Assembly: GCF_900119365.1 (NCBI RefSeq)
Contig: NZ_FPJO01000005.1
Coordinates: forward strand, 243,196 to 307,195
Source: Streptomyces atratus
Lineage (GTDB): Bacteria > Actinomycetota > Actinomycetes > Streptomycetales > Streptomycetaceae
DNA: 64,000 nucleotides
Direction: 5' to 3'
Part shown: in pieces, positions 24,849-33,656 of the stretch
How positions within the stretch are numbered: the stretch's first letter is position 1
How the letters are laid out: each line of letters starts with the position of its first letter
Notes under the pieces: model-generated
What the model was told of the DNA's origin: nothing
What the model saw: only the letters and a program-made list of their open reading frames with translations
Databases searched by the model: none
Position numbers and translations under genes: made by a program

Positions 24849-26630
24849 ATGGACACCCCGCTCAGCACCATTGCCGTCGTCGGTCTCGGCACCATGGGCA
24901 CCGGCATCGCCGAGGTCCTGGCCCGCGCCGGCCACGAGGTCATCGGCATCGACATCAGCGACGCGGCCGCCCGGCAGGCCGTCGCCGCCCTGGAGGCCTC
25001 GACCGCCCGCGCCGTGCGGCGCGAGCGGATCACCGAGGAGGAGCGGGGCGACGTCCTCGCCCGGTTCCGTACCTTCGCCGACCTCCGGGCCGCCGCGGAG
25101 GCGGAGCTGGTCATCGAGGTCGTGCCCGAGTCGTACGAGATCAAGCAGCAGGTCTTCCGGGAGCTCGACGGGATCGTCTCCCCCACCGCGATCCTGGCGA
25201 CCGGCACCAACGCCCTGTCGGTGACCCGGCTGGCCGCCGAATCGCTGCGCCCCGAGCGCGTGCTCGGTCTGCACTTCTTCAACCCGGCACCGGCGATGAA
25301 GCTGGTCGAGGTGGTCTCCTCGGTGCTGACCGCGCCGCCGGCCGTCGAGGCCGTCACCGCGCTCGCCCGCAGCCTGGGCAAGGAACCGGTCGCGGTCGGC
25401 GACCGGCCGGGCTTCGTCGCCGACGGGCTGCTGTTCGGGTACCTCAACCAGGCCGCCGCGATGTACGAGGCCAACTACGCCTCCCGGGATGACATCGACG
25501 CGGCGATGAAGCTCGGCTGCGGCCTGCCGATGGGCCCGCTCGCCCTGCTCGACCTGATCGGGATCGACACCGCCCGCACCGTCCTGGAGGCCATGTACGC
25601 CGAGTCTCACGACCGGCTGCACGCCCCGGCCCCGGTGCTCCGGCAGCTGAGCGAGGCGGGGCTGACCGGCCGCAAGTCGGGCCGCGGCTTCTACACGTAC
25701 GAGGAGGCCGGCAGCCAGACCGTGGTGCCGGACGCGTCGGCCCCGGGGGACGGCGGGTCGGCGGTGGCCGGGCGGACGGTGCGTTCGGTGGGTGTCGCGG
25801 GTTCCGGGACGATGGCCTCGGGGATCGCCGAGGTCTTCGCCAAGGCCGGGTACGACGTGGTGCTCGCCGCCCGCGGCCAGGAGAAGGCGGACACCGCGAA
25901 GGGCCGGATCGCCAAGTCGCTGGAGCGCTCCGTCGCCAAGGGGCGGCTGACCGCCGAGGCGCGGGACGGGGCCCTGGCCCGGATCACCGCGGCCGGTTCG
26001 CTGGACGCCTTCGCCGATGTCGATCTCGCGGTGGAGGCCGTCGCCGAGGACCTGGCGGTCAAGCAGCAGCTGTTCGGGACCCTGGACAAGGTCTGCAAGC
26101 CGGGTGCCGTCCTCGCCACCACCACCTCGTCGCTGCCGGTCGTGGCGATCGCGCGGGCCACGGCGCGCCCGCAGGACGTGATCGGGATGCACTTCTTCAA
26201 CCCGGCGCCGGCGATGAAGCTGGTCGAGGTGGTCCGTACGGTGCTCACCGCCGACGACGTCCACGCCACCGTCCGCGAGGTGTGCGGCAGGGTCCGAAAG
26301 CACCCGGTGGACTGCGGGGACCGGGCCGGTTTCATCGTGAACGCGCTGCTGTTCCCGTACCTCAACAACGCGATCAAGATGGTCGGGGAGCACTACGCGA
26401 CGCTCGACGACATCGACGCCGCGATGAAGCTGGGCGGCGGCTACCCGATGGGCCCGTTCGAGTTGCTCGACGTCGTCGGGCTCGATGTCTCGCTGGCCAT
26501 CGAGAAGGTGCTGCACGGCGAGTTCCGCGACCCGGGCCTGGCCCCGGCCCCACTGCTCGAACATCTGGTGGCCGCCGGCTGCCTCGGCCGCAAGACGGGG
26601 CGCGGCTTCCGCGAATATGCCCGGCGCTGA
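24849..26630 (+). CDS. 3-hydroxyacyl-CoA dehydrogenase, two fused copies
   Basis: Oxidises (S)-3-hydroxyacyl-CoA with NAD+ (or reduces acetoacetyl-CoA). The 593-residue protein is a tandem duplication: each half has its own Rossmann motif (VVGLGTMGTGIAEVL and VAGSGTMASGIAEVF), catalytic block HFFNPAPAMKLVEVV, and C-terminal domain with DDIDAAMKLG and KTGRGF/KSGRGF. Single-domain paralogues are about 285 residues. ATG 24849 follows GGAG at 24838-24841. Its position upstream of a TetR gene and the ethylmalonyl-CoA operon suggests that it feeds crotonyl-CoA formation from acetoacetyl-CoA. Confidence 0.93.
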   Translation: MDTPLSTIAVVGLGTMGTGIAEVLARAGHEVIGIDISDAAARQAVAALEASTARAVRRERITEEERGDVLARFRTFADLRAAAEAELVIEVVPESYEIKQQVFRELDGIVSPTAILATGTNALSVTRLAAESLRPERVLGLHFFNPAPAMKLVEVVSSVLTAPPAVEAVTALARSLGKEPVAVGDRPGFVADGLLFGYLNQAAAMYEANYASRDDIDAAMKLGCGLPMGPLALLDLIGIDTARTVLEAMYAESHDRLHAPAPVLRQLSEAGLTGRKSGRGFYTYEEAGSQTVVPDASAPGDGGSAVAGRTVRSVGVAGSGTMASGIAEVFAKAGYDVVLAARGQEKADTAKGRIAKSLERSVAKGRLTAEARDGALARITAAGSLDAFADVDLAVEAVAEDLAVKQQLFGTLDKVCKPGAVLATTTSSLPVVAIARATARPQDVIGMHFFNPAPAMKLVEVVRTVLTADDVHATVREVCGRVRKHPVDCGDRAGFIVNALLFPYLNNAIKMVGEHYATLDDIDAAMKLGGGYPMGPFELLDVVGLDVSLAIEKVLHGEFRDPGLAPAPLLEHLVAAGCLGRKTGRGFREYARR

Positions 26631-26721
26631 GAGAGGTGCCGGTTGGGGCGGGCTGCTCGATCCGTCGGGCGGCCCGCCCCCGCGGGCGCACTCCCCCGAC
26701 CTGATGCAGTACGTTCACACC

Positions 26722-27537
26722 ATGTCCCAGCCCGCCAGGTCCCCCCGTGTCTCCGCCGCGCCCGACACCCAGGAAAGTGCCGCAGGCACGCGCGCCGCCG
26801 CCCAACGGCTCAAAATGCGCCGTGAACTGGCCGCCGCGGCGATGGAACTCTTCGCCACGAAGGGATACGAGGCGACGACGGTCGACGAGATCGCGGGTGC
26901 CGCCGGAGTCGCCCGGCGAACCTTCTTCCGCCACTTCCGCTCCAAGGAAGAGGCGATCTTCCCGGACCACGACGACACCCTCGTCAGGGCCGAGGCCGTC
27001 CTCAATGCCGCACCGGCGCACGAGCACCCCCTCGACACCGTCTGCCGCGGCATCAAGGAAGTCATGAAGATGTACGCGGCGAAGCCCGCGGTCTCCGTGG
27101 CCCGTTACAAACTGACCCGCGAGGTCCCCACCCTGCGCGAGGCGGAGATCGCCTCGGTGGCCCGCTACGAGCGGCTGTTCACCCGCTATCTGCTGGGCCA
27201 CTTCGACGAGCGCGACCACCATGTCGGCAACGACGACCCGCTGCTGGCGGAGGTCGCGGCGTCCGCCGTCGTCACCGCGCACAACCATGTGCTGCGCCGC
27301 TGGCTGCGGGCGGGCGGCGAGGGCGATGTGGAGGCGCAGCTCGACCATGCCTTCGCGATCGTCCGTGACACCTTCGGGACCGGCATCGGGGCCGGCCGCG
27401 CCGTCGGCGCCGAGCCCGCGAAGCAGCCGGCCGCCTCGGTGTCGTCCCAGGGCGAGGTGCTGGTCGCCGTGGCGCGGACGGACGCGCCGCTCGACGAAGT
27501 GATGCGGACGATCCAGCAGGCGCTCCAGGACCGCTGA
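26722..27537 (+). CDS. TetR family regulator (acyl-CoA metabolism context)
   Basis: A 271-residue regulator. The HTH is AMELFATKGYEATTVDEIAG then VARRTFFRHFRSKEEAIFP, and a central motif reads YKLTREVPTLREAEIASVARYE. It is clearly paralogous to the TetR at 55829-56536 (YRLTREVPGLRTYELSVVRRYE). ATG 26722 is chosen; an in-frame ATG at 26704 is possible. It lies between the dehydrogenase and the ccr operon, whose upstream region carries GGCAC-N3-GTGCC palindromes, so it likely senses a short acyl-CoA and controls that operon. Confidence 0.9.
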   Translation: MSQPARSPRVSAAPDTQESAAGTRAAAQRLKMRRELAAAAMELFATKGYEATTVDEIAGAAGVARRTFFRHFRSKEEAIFPDHDDTLVRAEAVLNAAPAHEHPLDTVCRGIKEVMKMYAAKPAVSVARYKLTREVPTLREAEIASVARYERLFTRYLLGHFDERDHHVGNDDPLLAEVAASAVVTAHNHVLRRWLRAGGEGDVEAQLDHAFAIVRDTFGTGIGAGRAVGAEPAKQPAASVSSQGEVLVAVARTDAPLDEVMRTIQQALQDR

Positions 27538-27539
27538 CC

Positions 27540-27565
27540 GGGGGCGTGCCGGCCGGCACGCCCCC
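27540..27565 (+). terminator. Perfect 26-base palindrome terminator
   Basis: GGGGGCGTGCC and its complement GGCACGCCCCC form an uninterrupted palindrome starting 3 bp after the TetR stop. It is expected to terminate that transcript. Confidence 0.75.
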
Positions 27566-27612
27566 GCCGAAACGTGGTTGCCGCGCCCCCATGCCGGTGC
27601 TGTGGTGGGCGG

Positions 27613-28407
27613 ATGAATCATGACCACGAAGCGCTGCTGGCCCTCTTCGACCGCGAGATGCGCGAGCACGCCCGCCCCGACGGCCCCGGCGTCCGGGTCG
27701 AGCGCACCGGCGACGTCGTACGGCAGGTCGGCGCGGCCGACGACTGGAACGGCATCGTCTGGTCGGCCCCGGACCTGGACCCCGCGCGGGCGGACGCGGT
27801 GATCGCGGCCCAGGTGGCGCACTACGCGGCGCTCGGGCACGGCGAGTTCGAGTGGAAGCTGTACGCGCACGACCGGCCGGCCGGTCTGGCGCACCGGCTC
27901 CTGGACGCCGGTTTCGAGGCGGAGGAGCCGGAGACCCTGCTGGTCGCCCCGGTCGAGGAGCTCTCGACGGTGGTGGAGCTGCCCGACGGTGTGCGGCTGC
28001 GCACCGTGCGGGACGCGGACGACGTGGAGCTGATGGCCCGTGCCCATGAGCGGGCGTTCGGCTCGGACTGGTCGCGGCTGCGCCATCAGGTGCTGGCCAG
28101 GCTGGCCGAGGACCCGGACGGCTTCGTCGGCGTCCTCGCCATGGTGGGCGACGAGCCGGTGAGCTCGGCCCGGATGGAGCTGTACCCGGGCACGGGCTTC
28201 GCGGGGCTCTGGGGCGGCGGAACGGTCGAGGCGTGGCGCGGGAAGGGCGTCTACCGGGCCCTGGTGGCCTTCCGCGCCCGGATCGCGGCGGAGCGCGGCT
28301 ACCGCCACCTTCAGGTCGATGCCTCCGAGATGAGCAGCCCGATCCTCCGGCGGCTCGGATTCGTGGCCCTGAGCACCACGACCCCCTATGTGTACCGGTC
28401 GCGCTGA
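27613..28407 (+). CDS. GNAT family N-acetyltransferase, two-part
   Basis: A 264-residue protein. The C-terminal GNAT domain starts at VRLRTVRDADDVELMARA and includes GGGTVEAWRGKGVYRALVAF (acetyl-CoA pyrophosphate loop) and SSPILRRLGFVALSTT. The N-terminal ~120 residues (GEFEWKLYAHDRPAGLAHRL) look like a degenerate GNAT-like domain seen in many actinobacterial members. ATG 27613 gives MNHDHEALL. It is isolated between terminator and operator regions. Substrate unknown. Confidence 0.88.
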   Translation: MNHDHEALLALFDREMREHARPDGPGVRVERTGDVVRQVGAADDWNGIVWSAPDLDPARADAVIAAQVAHYAALGHGEFEWKLYAHDRPAGLAHRLLDAGFEAEEPETLLVAPVEELSTVVELPDGVRLRTVRDADDVELMARAHERAFGSDWSRLRHQVLARLAEDPDGFVGVLAMVGDEPVSSARMELYPGTGFAGLWGGGTVEAWRGKGVYRALVAFRARIAAERGYRHLQVDASEMSSPILRRLGFVALSTTTPYVYRSR

Positions 28408-28502
28408 TCGATCATTCGCGGTTATTTCCAGGGCATATCCCCGTGAAACACCCCCCACGCCGCTCATCGGTGCCCGGCGGGTGACAAGTGAGAGAAATTG
28501 TT

Positions 28503-28537
28503 GGCACCGAGTGCCTTGCCAGGTGTCACGGAGTGCC
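28503..28537. promoter_or_regulatory. Two operator sites upstream of the ethylmalonyl-CoA operon
   Basis: GGCACCGAGTGCC (28503-28515) is a perfect GGCAC-N3-GTGCC palindrome and GTCACGGAGTGCC (28525-28537) is a one-mismatch copy, 22 bp centre to centre (two helical turns). They lie in the 370-bp gap before ccr, about 240 bp upstream of its start. The rest of the gap shows no gene. The same motif occurs near etfB at 55.8 and 56.6 kb beside a paralogous TetR gene. Confidence 0.7.
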
Positions 28538-28777
28538 ATACGTTGAAGTTGTCCGGGCGGCCGGCGTGCCGAGATCTCACGTACGCCGGCTGTCCCCGCA
28601 AGCGATTTGCCTGCGCGCCCGGACGCCTGCGTCACAGGCGAACCCTTCTGCTCCACAGAGCAAGCCGAAGCTTTGACAGCCGAACCGACGGCACCACCTC
28701 CACACCACACCGCTCCCCTCTTGCTCGCAGGGACTCTCAAGCGATCCCGCAGCGCCCCCATCCGCCGGAGGCACACC

Positions 28778-30151
28778 GTGAAGGAAATCCTGGACGCGAT
28801 CCAATCGCCGGACAGCACAGCCGCAGACTTCGCGGCCCTGTCCATTCCTGAGTCGTACCGCGCGGTGACCGTGCACAAGGACGAGACCGAGATGTTCCAC
28901 GGGCTCGCCACTCGCGACAAGGACCCCCGCAAGTCGCTGCACCTCGACGAGGTCCCGGTGCCCGAACTCGGGCCGGGCGAGGCCCTGGTCGCCGTCATGG
29001 CGAGCTCGGTGAACTACAACTCGGTCTGGACCTCGATCTTCGAGCCGATGGCCACCTTCGGCTTCCTGGAGCGCTACGGAAAGCTCAGCGAGCTCACCAA
29101 GCGCCACGACCTGCCGTACCACGTCATCGGCTCGGACCTGGCGGGCGTCGTCCTGCGCACCGGTCCCGGCGTCAACGCCTGGCACCCCGGCGACGAGGTC
29201 GTCGCACACTGCCTCTCGGTCGAACTGGAGTCCTCGGACGGCCACAACGACACGATGCTCGACCCCGAGCAGCGCATCTGGGGCTTCGAGACCAACTTCG
29301 GCGGCCTGGCCGAGATCGCGCTCGTCAAGTCCAACCAGCTGATGCCGAAGCCGCAGCACCTCAGCTGGGAGGAGGCCGCGGCCCCGGGCCTGGTCAACTC
29401 CACCGCGTACCGCCAGCTCGTCTCGCGCAACGGCGCGGGCATGAAGCAGGGCGACAACGTGCTGATCTGGGGTGCCAGCGGAGGACTCGGCTCGTACGCC
29501 ACGCAGTTCGCCCTGGCCGGCGGCGCCAACCCGATCTGCGTCGTCTCCAGCGAGCAGAAGGCCGACATCTGCCGGAAGATGGGCGCCGAGGCGATCATCG
29601 ACCGCACCGCCGAGGGCTACAAGTTCTGGAAGGACGAGCACAACCAGGACCCGCGCGAGTGGAAGCGGTTCGGCAAGCGCATCCGTGAACTCACCGGCGG
29701 CGAGGACGTGGACATCGTCTTCGAGCACCCGGGCCGCGAGACCTTCGGCGCCTCGGTGTACGTGACCCGCAAGGGCGGCACGATCGTCACCTGTGCCTCC
29801 ACCTCCGGCTACAACCACGAGTACGACAACCGCTATCTGTGGATGTCGCTGAAGAGGATCGTGGGCTCGCACTTCGCCAACTACCGCGAGGCGTGGGAGG
29901 CCAACCGGCTGGTCGCCAAGGGCAGGATCCACCCCACGCTGTCGAAGGTCTACTCCCTGGAGGAGACCGGCCAGGCCGCGTACGACGTCCACCGCAACCT
30001 CCACCAGGGCAAGGTCGGCGTGCTGGCGCTGGCGCCGCGCGAGGGGCTGGGCATACGCGACGAGGAACTGCGCGAGCAGCACATCGACGCCATCAACCTG
30101 TTCCGTGACGCGTCAGCGGAACGGACCGACAAGCACAGCCGGGACGCCTGA
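28778..30151 (+). CDS. ccr: Crotonyl-CoA carboxylase/reductase
   Basis: Reductively carboxylates crotonyl-CoA with NADPH and CO2 to (2S)-ethylmalonyl-CoA, the key step of the ethylmalonyl-CoA pathway and a source of ethylmalonyl-CoA extender units. The 457-residue MDR-family protein has the Rossmann motif WGASGGLGSYATQFA, the conserved WGFETNFGGLAE and the CO2-pocket-like block FEHPGRETFGASVYV. GTG 28778 follows GGAGG at 28767-28771. It heads a five-gene operon; the mutase start is 1 bp after its stop. Distinguished from plain enoyl reductases by length and by its neighbours. Confidence 0.96.
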   Translation: MKEILDAIQSPDSTAADFAALSIPESYRAVTVHKDETEMFHGLATRDKDPRKSLHLDEVPVPELGPGEALVAVMASSVNYNSVWTSIFEPMATFGFLERYGKLSELTKRHDLPYHVIGSDLAGVVLRTGPGVNAWHPGDEVVAHCLSVELESSDGHNDTMLDPEQRIWGFETNFGGLAEIALVKSNQLMPKPQHLSWEEAAAPGLVNSTAYRQLVSRNGAGMKQGDNVLIWGASGGLGSYATQFALAGGANPICVVSSEQKADICRKMGAEAIIDRTAEGYKFWKDEHNQDPREWKRFGKRIRELTGGEDVDIVFEHPGRETFGASVYVTRKGGTIVTCASTSGYNHEYDNRYLWMSLKRIVGSHFANYREAWEANRLVAKGRIHPTLSKVYSLEETGQAAYDVHRNLHQGKVGVLALAPREGLGIRDEELREQHIDAINLFRDASAERTDKHSRDA

Positions 30152-30152
30152 C

Positions 30153-32165
30153 ATGAGTGGGCGTCAGAAGGACCGCCCGTGGCTCATGCGGACGTATGCC
30201 GGTCACTCGACCGCCGAGGCGTCCAACGAGCTCTACCGGCGCAACCTCGCCAAGGGCCAGACCGGCCTGTCGGTCGCCTTCGACCTGCCGACGCAGACCG
30301 GGTACGACCCCGACCACATCCTCGCCCGCGGCGAGGTCGGCCGGGTCGGCGTGCCGGTGTCGCACCTCGGTGACATGCGCCGGCTGTTCCAGGACATCCC
30401 CCTGGAGCAGATGAACACCTCGATGACGATCAACGCCACCGCGATGTGGCTGCTGGCGCTCTACCAGGTGGTCGCGGAGGAACAGGGCGCCGATCCCACC
30501 AGGCTCCAGGGCACCACGCAGAACGACATCGTCAAGGAGTACCTCTCGCGCGGGACGCACGTCTTCCCGCCCGGTCCCTCGCTGCGGCTGACCACCGACA
30601 TGATCACGTACACGGTCAACCGCATCCCGAAGTGGAACCCGATCAACATCTGCAGCTACCACCTGCAGGAGGCGGGGGCCACTCCGGTCCAGGAGATCGC
30701 GTACGCCATGTCGACGGCGATCGCCGTGCTCGACGCCGTCCGTGACTCGGGACAGGTTCCCGAAGAGAAGTTCGGCGATGTCGTCGCCCGCATCTCCTTC
30801 TTCGTGAACGCGGGCGTCCGCTTCATCGAGGAGATGTGCAAGATGCGCGCCTTCGGCCGCATCTGGGACCGGGTCACCCGCGAGCGGTACGGCATCACCG
30901 ACGCCAAGCAGCGCCGCTTCCGCTACGGCGTCCAGGTCAACTCCCTCGGGCTGACCGAAGCGCAGCCGGAGAACAACGTCCAGCGCATCGTCCTGGAGAT
31001 GCTGGCCGTCACGCTCTCCAAGGACGCCCGCGCCCGCGCCGTCCAGCTGCCGGCCTGGAACGAGGCGCTGGGGCTCCCCCGGCCCTGGGACCAGCAGTGG
31101 TCGCTCCGTATCCAGCAGGTGCTCGCGCACGAGAGCGATCTGCTGGAGTACGAGGACATCTTCGCCGGGTCCCACGTCATCGAGGCCAAGGTGGACGAAC
31201 TGGTCGCCGAGTCGCTCGCCGAGATCGACCGGATCGAGCAGATGGGCGGCGCCATGGCGGCCGTGGAGTCCGGCTATCTGAAGTCCGAGCTGGTCGCCTC
31301 GCACGCCGCCCGCCGGGCCCGGATCGAGGGTGGCGAGGAGCGGATCGTCGGCGTCAACATCTACGAGACGACGGAGCCGAACCCGCTCACCGCGGACCTC
31401 GACGGGGCGATCATGACGGTCGACCCCGCCAATGAGGCCCGGGTCGTCGCCGCCCTGCACGACTGGCGCGACAACCGCGACGAGGCCCGCGCCACGGAGG
31501 CGCTGGCGGCGCTGAAGAAGGCCGCCGCGGGCACCGACAACATGATGGAAGCGACCGTGGAGTGCGCCCGCGCGGGTGTCACCACCGGCGAGTGGTCCTG
31601 GGCGCTGCGCGATGTCTTCGGCGAGTTCCGGGCCCCGACGGGCGTCTCGTCCGCCCCGGTCGCGGTGACCGCCGAGGCGGGCACCCCGCTGGCCCTGGTC
31701 CGCGAGAAGGTTGCCCGCACCGCGGCCGACCTGGGTGCCGGACGGCTGCGGCTGCTGGTCGGCAAGCCGGGCCTGGACGGGCACTCCAACGGCGCCGAGC
31801 AGATCGCCGTACGGGCCCGGGACGCCGGCTTCGAGGTCGTCTACCAGGGGATCAGGCTGACCCCCGAACAGATCGTCTCGGCCGCCCTCGCCGAGGACGT
31901 GCACTGCGTCGGTCTGTCGATCCTGTCCGGCTCGCACGCCGAACTCGTACCGGACGTGCTCACCCGGCTGCGCGAGGCGGGCGCCGCCGACATCCCGGTC
32001 ATCGCGGGCGGGATCATTCCGCCCGCCGACGCGTCGGCCCTGATCGGGGCCGGTGTCGCCGCCGTATTCACCCCGAAGGATTTCGGTATCACGGAGATCA
32101 TCGGCCGTATCGTCGACGAGATCCGGAAAGCGAACAAGCTCGACCCCCTGGAGGTCCCCGCATGA
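30153..32165 (+). CDS. ecm: Ethylmalonyl-CoA mutase (B12-dependent)
   Basis: Adenosylcobalamin enzyme that rearranges (2R)-ethylmalonyl-CoA to methylsuccinyl-CoA. The 670-residue protein has the mutase TIM barrel at residues ~1-520 ([27 protein letters not shown]) and a C-terminal B12-binding domain with [16 protein letters not shown] (D-x-H-x2-G, base-off His) and LSILSGSH. Close relatives are methylmalonyl- and isobutyryl-CoA mutases; the position directly after ccr and before the lyase argues for the ethylmalonyl enzyme. ATG 30153 is 1 bp past the ccr stop. Confidence 0.95.
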   Translation: MSGRQKDRPWLMRTYAGHSTAEASNELYRRNLAKGQTGLSVAFDLPTQTGYDPDHILARGEVGRVGVPVSHLGDMRRLFQDIPLEQMNTSMTINATAMWLLALYQVVAEEQGADPTRLQGTTQNDIVKEYLSRGTHVFPPGPSLRLTTDMITYTVNRIPKWNPINICSYHLQEAGATPVQEIAYAMSTAIAVLDAVRDSGQVPEEKFGDVVARISFFVNAGVRFIEEMCKMRAFGRIWDRVTRERYGITDAKQRRFRYGVQVNSLGLTEAQPENNVQRIVLEMLAVTLSKDARARAVQLPAWNEALGLPRPWDQQWSLRIQQVLAHESDLLEYEDIFAGSHVIEAKVDELVAESLAEIDRIEQMGGAMAAVESGYLKSELVASHAARRARIEGGEERIVGVNIYETTEPNPLTADLDGAIMTVDPANEARVVAALHDWRDNRDEARATEALAALKKAAAGTDNMMEATVECARAGVTTGEWSWALRDVFGEFRAPTGVSSAPVAVTAEAGTPLALVREKVARTAADLGAGRLRLLVGKPGLDGHSNGAEQIAVRARDAGFEVVYQGIRLTPEQIVSAALAEDVHCVGLSILSGSHAELVPDVLTRLREAGAADIPVIAGGIIPPADASALIGAGVAAVFTPKDFGITEIIGRIVDEIRKANKLDPLEVPA

Positions 32166-33124
32166 CTGCCGTCAACCGCCTGCGTCCGCGCCGTTCGTGC
32201 CTGGCAGTGCCCGGCTCGAACCCGCGGTTCCTGGAGAAGGCCCAGGGCCTGGCCGCCGACCAGGTCTTCCTCGACCTGGAGGACGCCTGTGCGCCGCTCG
32301 CCAAGGAGGGCGCCCGGCACACCATCGTCGACGCGCTGAACAACGGTGACTGGACGGGCAAGACCCGGGTCGTGCGGGTCAACGACTGGACCACGCACTG
32401 GACGTACCGCGATGTCATCACGGTCGTCGAGGGCGCCGGCCAGAACCTCGACTGCATCATGCTGCCCAAGGTCCAGGACGCCCAGCAGGTCGTCGCCCTC
32501 GATCTGCTGCTCACCCAGATCGAGAAGACGATGGGCTTCGAGGTCGGCAGGATCGGCATCGAGGCGCAGATCGAGAACGCCAAGGGCCTGGTGAACATCG
32601 ACGACATCGCCGCCGCCTCGCCCCGCCTGGAGACTCTGATCTTCGGCCCGGCCGACTTCATGGCGTCGATCAACATGAAGACCCTGGTCGTCGGTCAGCA
32701 GCCGCCCGGGTACGGCGCGGACGCGTACCACTACATCCTGATGCGCATTCTGATGGCGGCCCGTACGCACGACCTCCAGGCGATCGACGGTCCCTTCCTG
32801 CAGATCCGTGACGTGGACGCGTACCGCGAGGTCGCGGGCCGGGCGGCGGCGCTGGGCTTCGACGGCAAGTGGGTGCTGCACCCGGGCCAGGTGGACGCGG
32901 CCAATGAGGTGTTCTCGCCCTCGCAGGAGGACTACGACCACGCGGAGCTGATCCTCGACGCGTACGAGTGGTGCACCTCGGAGGAGGGCGGCAAGAAGGG
33001 CTCGGCGATGCTCGGCGACGAGATGATCGACGAAGCGAGCCGCAAGATGGCCCTCGTCATCGCGGGCAAGGGCCGCGCGGCCGGCATGCAGCGCACCTCC
33101 AAGTTCGAAGCCCCGGAGGCCTGA
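32162..33124 (+). CDS. HpcH/HpaI family malyl-/beta-methylmalyl-CoA lyase
   Basis: A CitE-like TIM-barrel lyase of 320 residues that would split beta-methylmalyl-CoA to glyoxylate and propionyl-CoA. Characteristic segments are RSCLAVPGSNPRFLEKA, VFLDLEDACAPLAKEGAR (acidic metal-site region), EAQIENAKGLVNIDDIA (Glu ligand) and FGPADFMASIN (Asp ligand); the late block GKWVLHPGQV is typical. The ATG overlaps the mutase stop (ATGA), giving coupled translation. The operon context distinguishes it from citrate lyase beta subunits. Confidence 0.92.
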   Translation: MTAVNRLRPRRSCLAVPGSNPRFLEKAQGLAADQVFLDLEDACAPLAKEGARHTIVDALNNGDWTGKTRVVRVNDWTTHWTYRDVITVVEGAGQNLDCIMLPKVQDAQQVVALDLLLTQIEKTMGFEVGRIGIEAQIENAKGLVNIDDIAAASPRLETLIFGPADFMASINMKTLVVGQQPPGYGADAYHYILMRILMAARTHDLQAIDGPFLQIRDVDAYREVAGRAAALGFDGKWVLHPGQVDAANEVFSPSQEDYDHAELILDAYEWCTSEEGGKKGSAMLGDEMIDEASRKMALVIAGKGRAAGMQRTSKFEAPEA

Positions 33125-33126
33125 TC

Positions 33127-33654
33127 ATGCAGTTCGGACGCACATATGAGGAGTTCGAGGTCGGTGCGGTCTACAAGCACTGGCCCGGCAAGACGGTCAC
33201 CGAGTACGACGACCACCTCTTCTGCCTGCTGACCATGAATCATCACCCGTTGCACATGGACAGCAACTATGCGGAGCGGACGACCGATTTCGGAAAGAAC
33301 GTTGTCGTCGGCAACTACATCTACTCGCTGCTGCTCGGAATGTCCGTCCCGGACGTCTCCGGAAAGGCGATCGCCAATCTGGAGGTCGAGTCGCTGAAGC
33401 ATGTCGCCCCGACCTTCCACGGCGACACGATCTACGGCGAGACGACGGTTCTGGACAAGACTCCGTCAAAGTCCAAGAACGACCGCGGAATCGTTTATGT
33501 GGAGACCAGGGGGTACAAGCAGGACTCCACGCTGGTCTGCGTGTTCCGCCGCAAGGTGATGGTCCCCACCGAGACCTACATCAAGGAGCGCGGCGGCGAG
33601 CAGCCCGGCCGCCCCGAGCTGAACCAGCCTTCCCAGAAGAACGCGGAGAAGTAG
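33127..33654 (+). CDS. mch: MaoC-like mesaconyl-CoA hydratase
   Basis: A single hot-dog-fold hydratase of 175 residues. After EEFEVGAVYKHWPGKTVTE it has the hydratase motif TMNHHPLHMDSNYAERTTDF, with the catalytic Asp/His pair equivalent to R-hydratases, then VVVGNYIYSLLLGMSV. It would hydrate mesaconyl-C1-CoA to beta-methylmalyl-CoA. Start ATG is 2 bp past the lyase stop. Known mesaconyl-CoA hydratases are often two hot-dog domains, so this half-length form probably dimerises. Confidence 0.9.
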   Translation: MQFGRTYEEFEVGAVYKHWPGKTVTEYDDHLFCLLTMNHHPLHMDSNYAERTTDFGKNVVVGNYIYSLLLGMSVPDVSGKAIANLEVESLKHVAPTFHGDTIYGETTVLDKTPSKSKNDRGIVYVETRGYKQDSTLVCVFRRKVMVPTETYIKERGGEQPGRPELNQPSQKNAEK

Positions 33655-33656
33655 CC

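Noticed and set aside
28408..28777. Additional small gene in the ccr leader
   Set aside because: Short open frames exist but lack ribosome-binding sites and cover the operator region.
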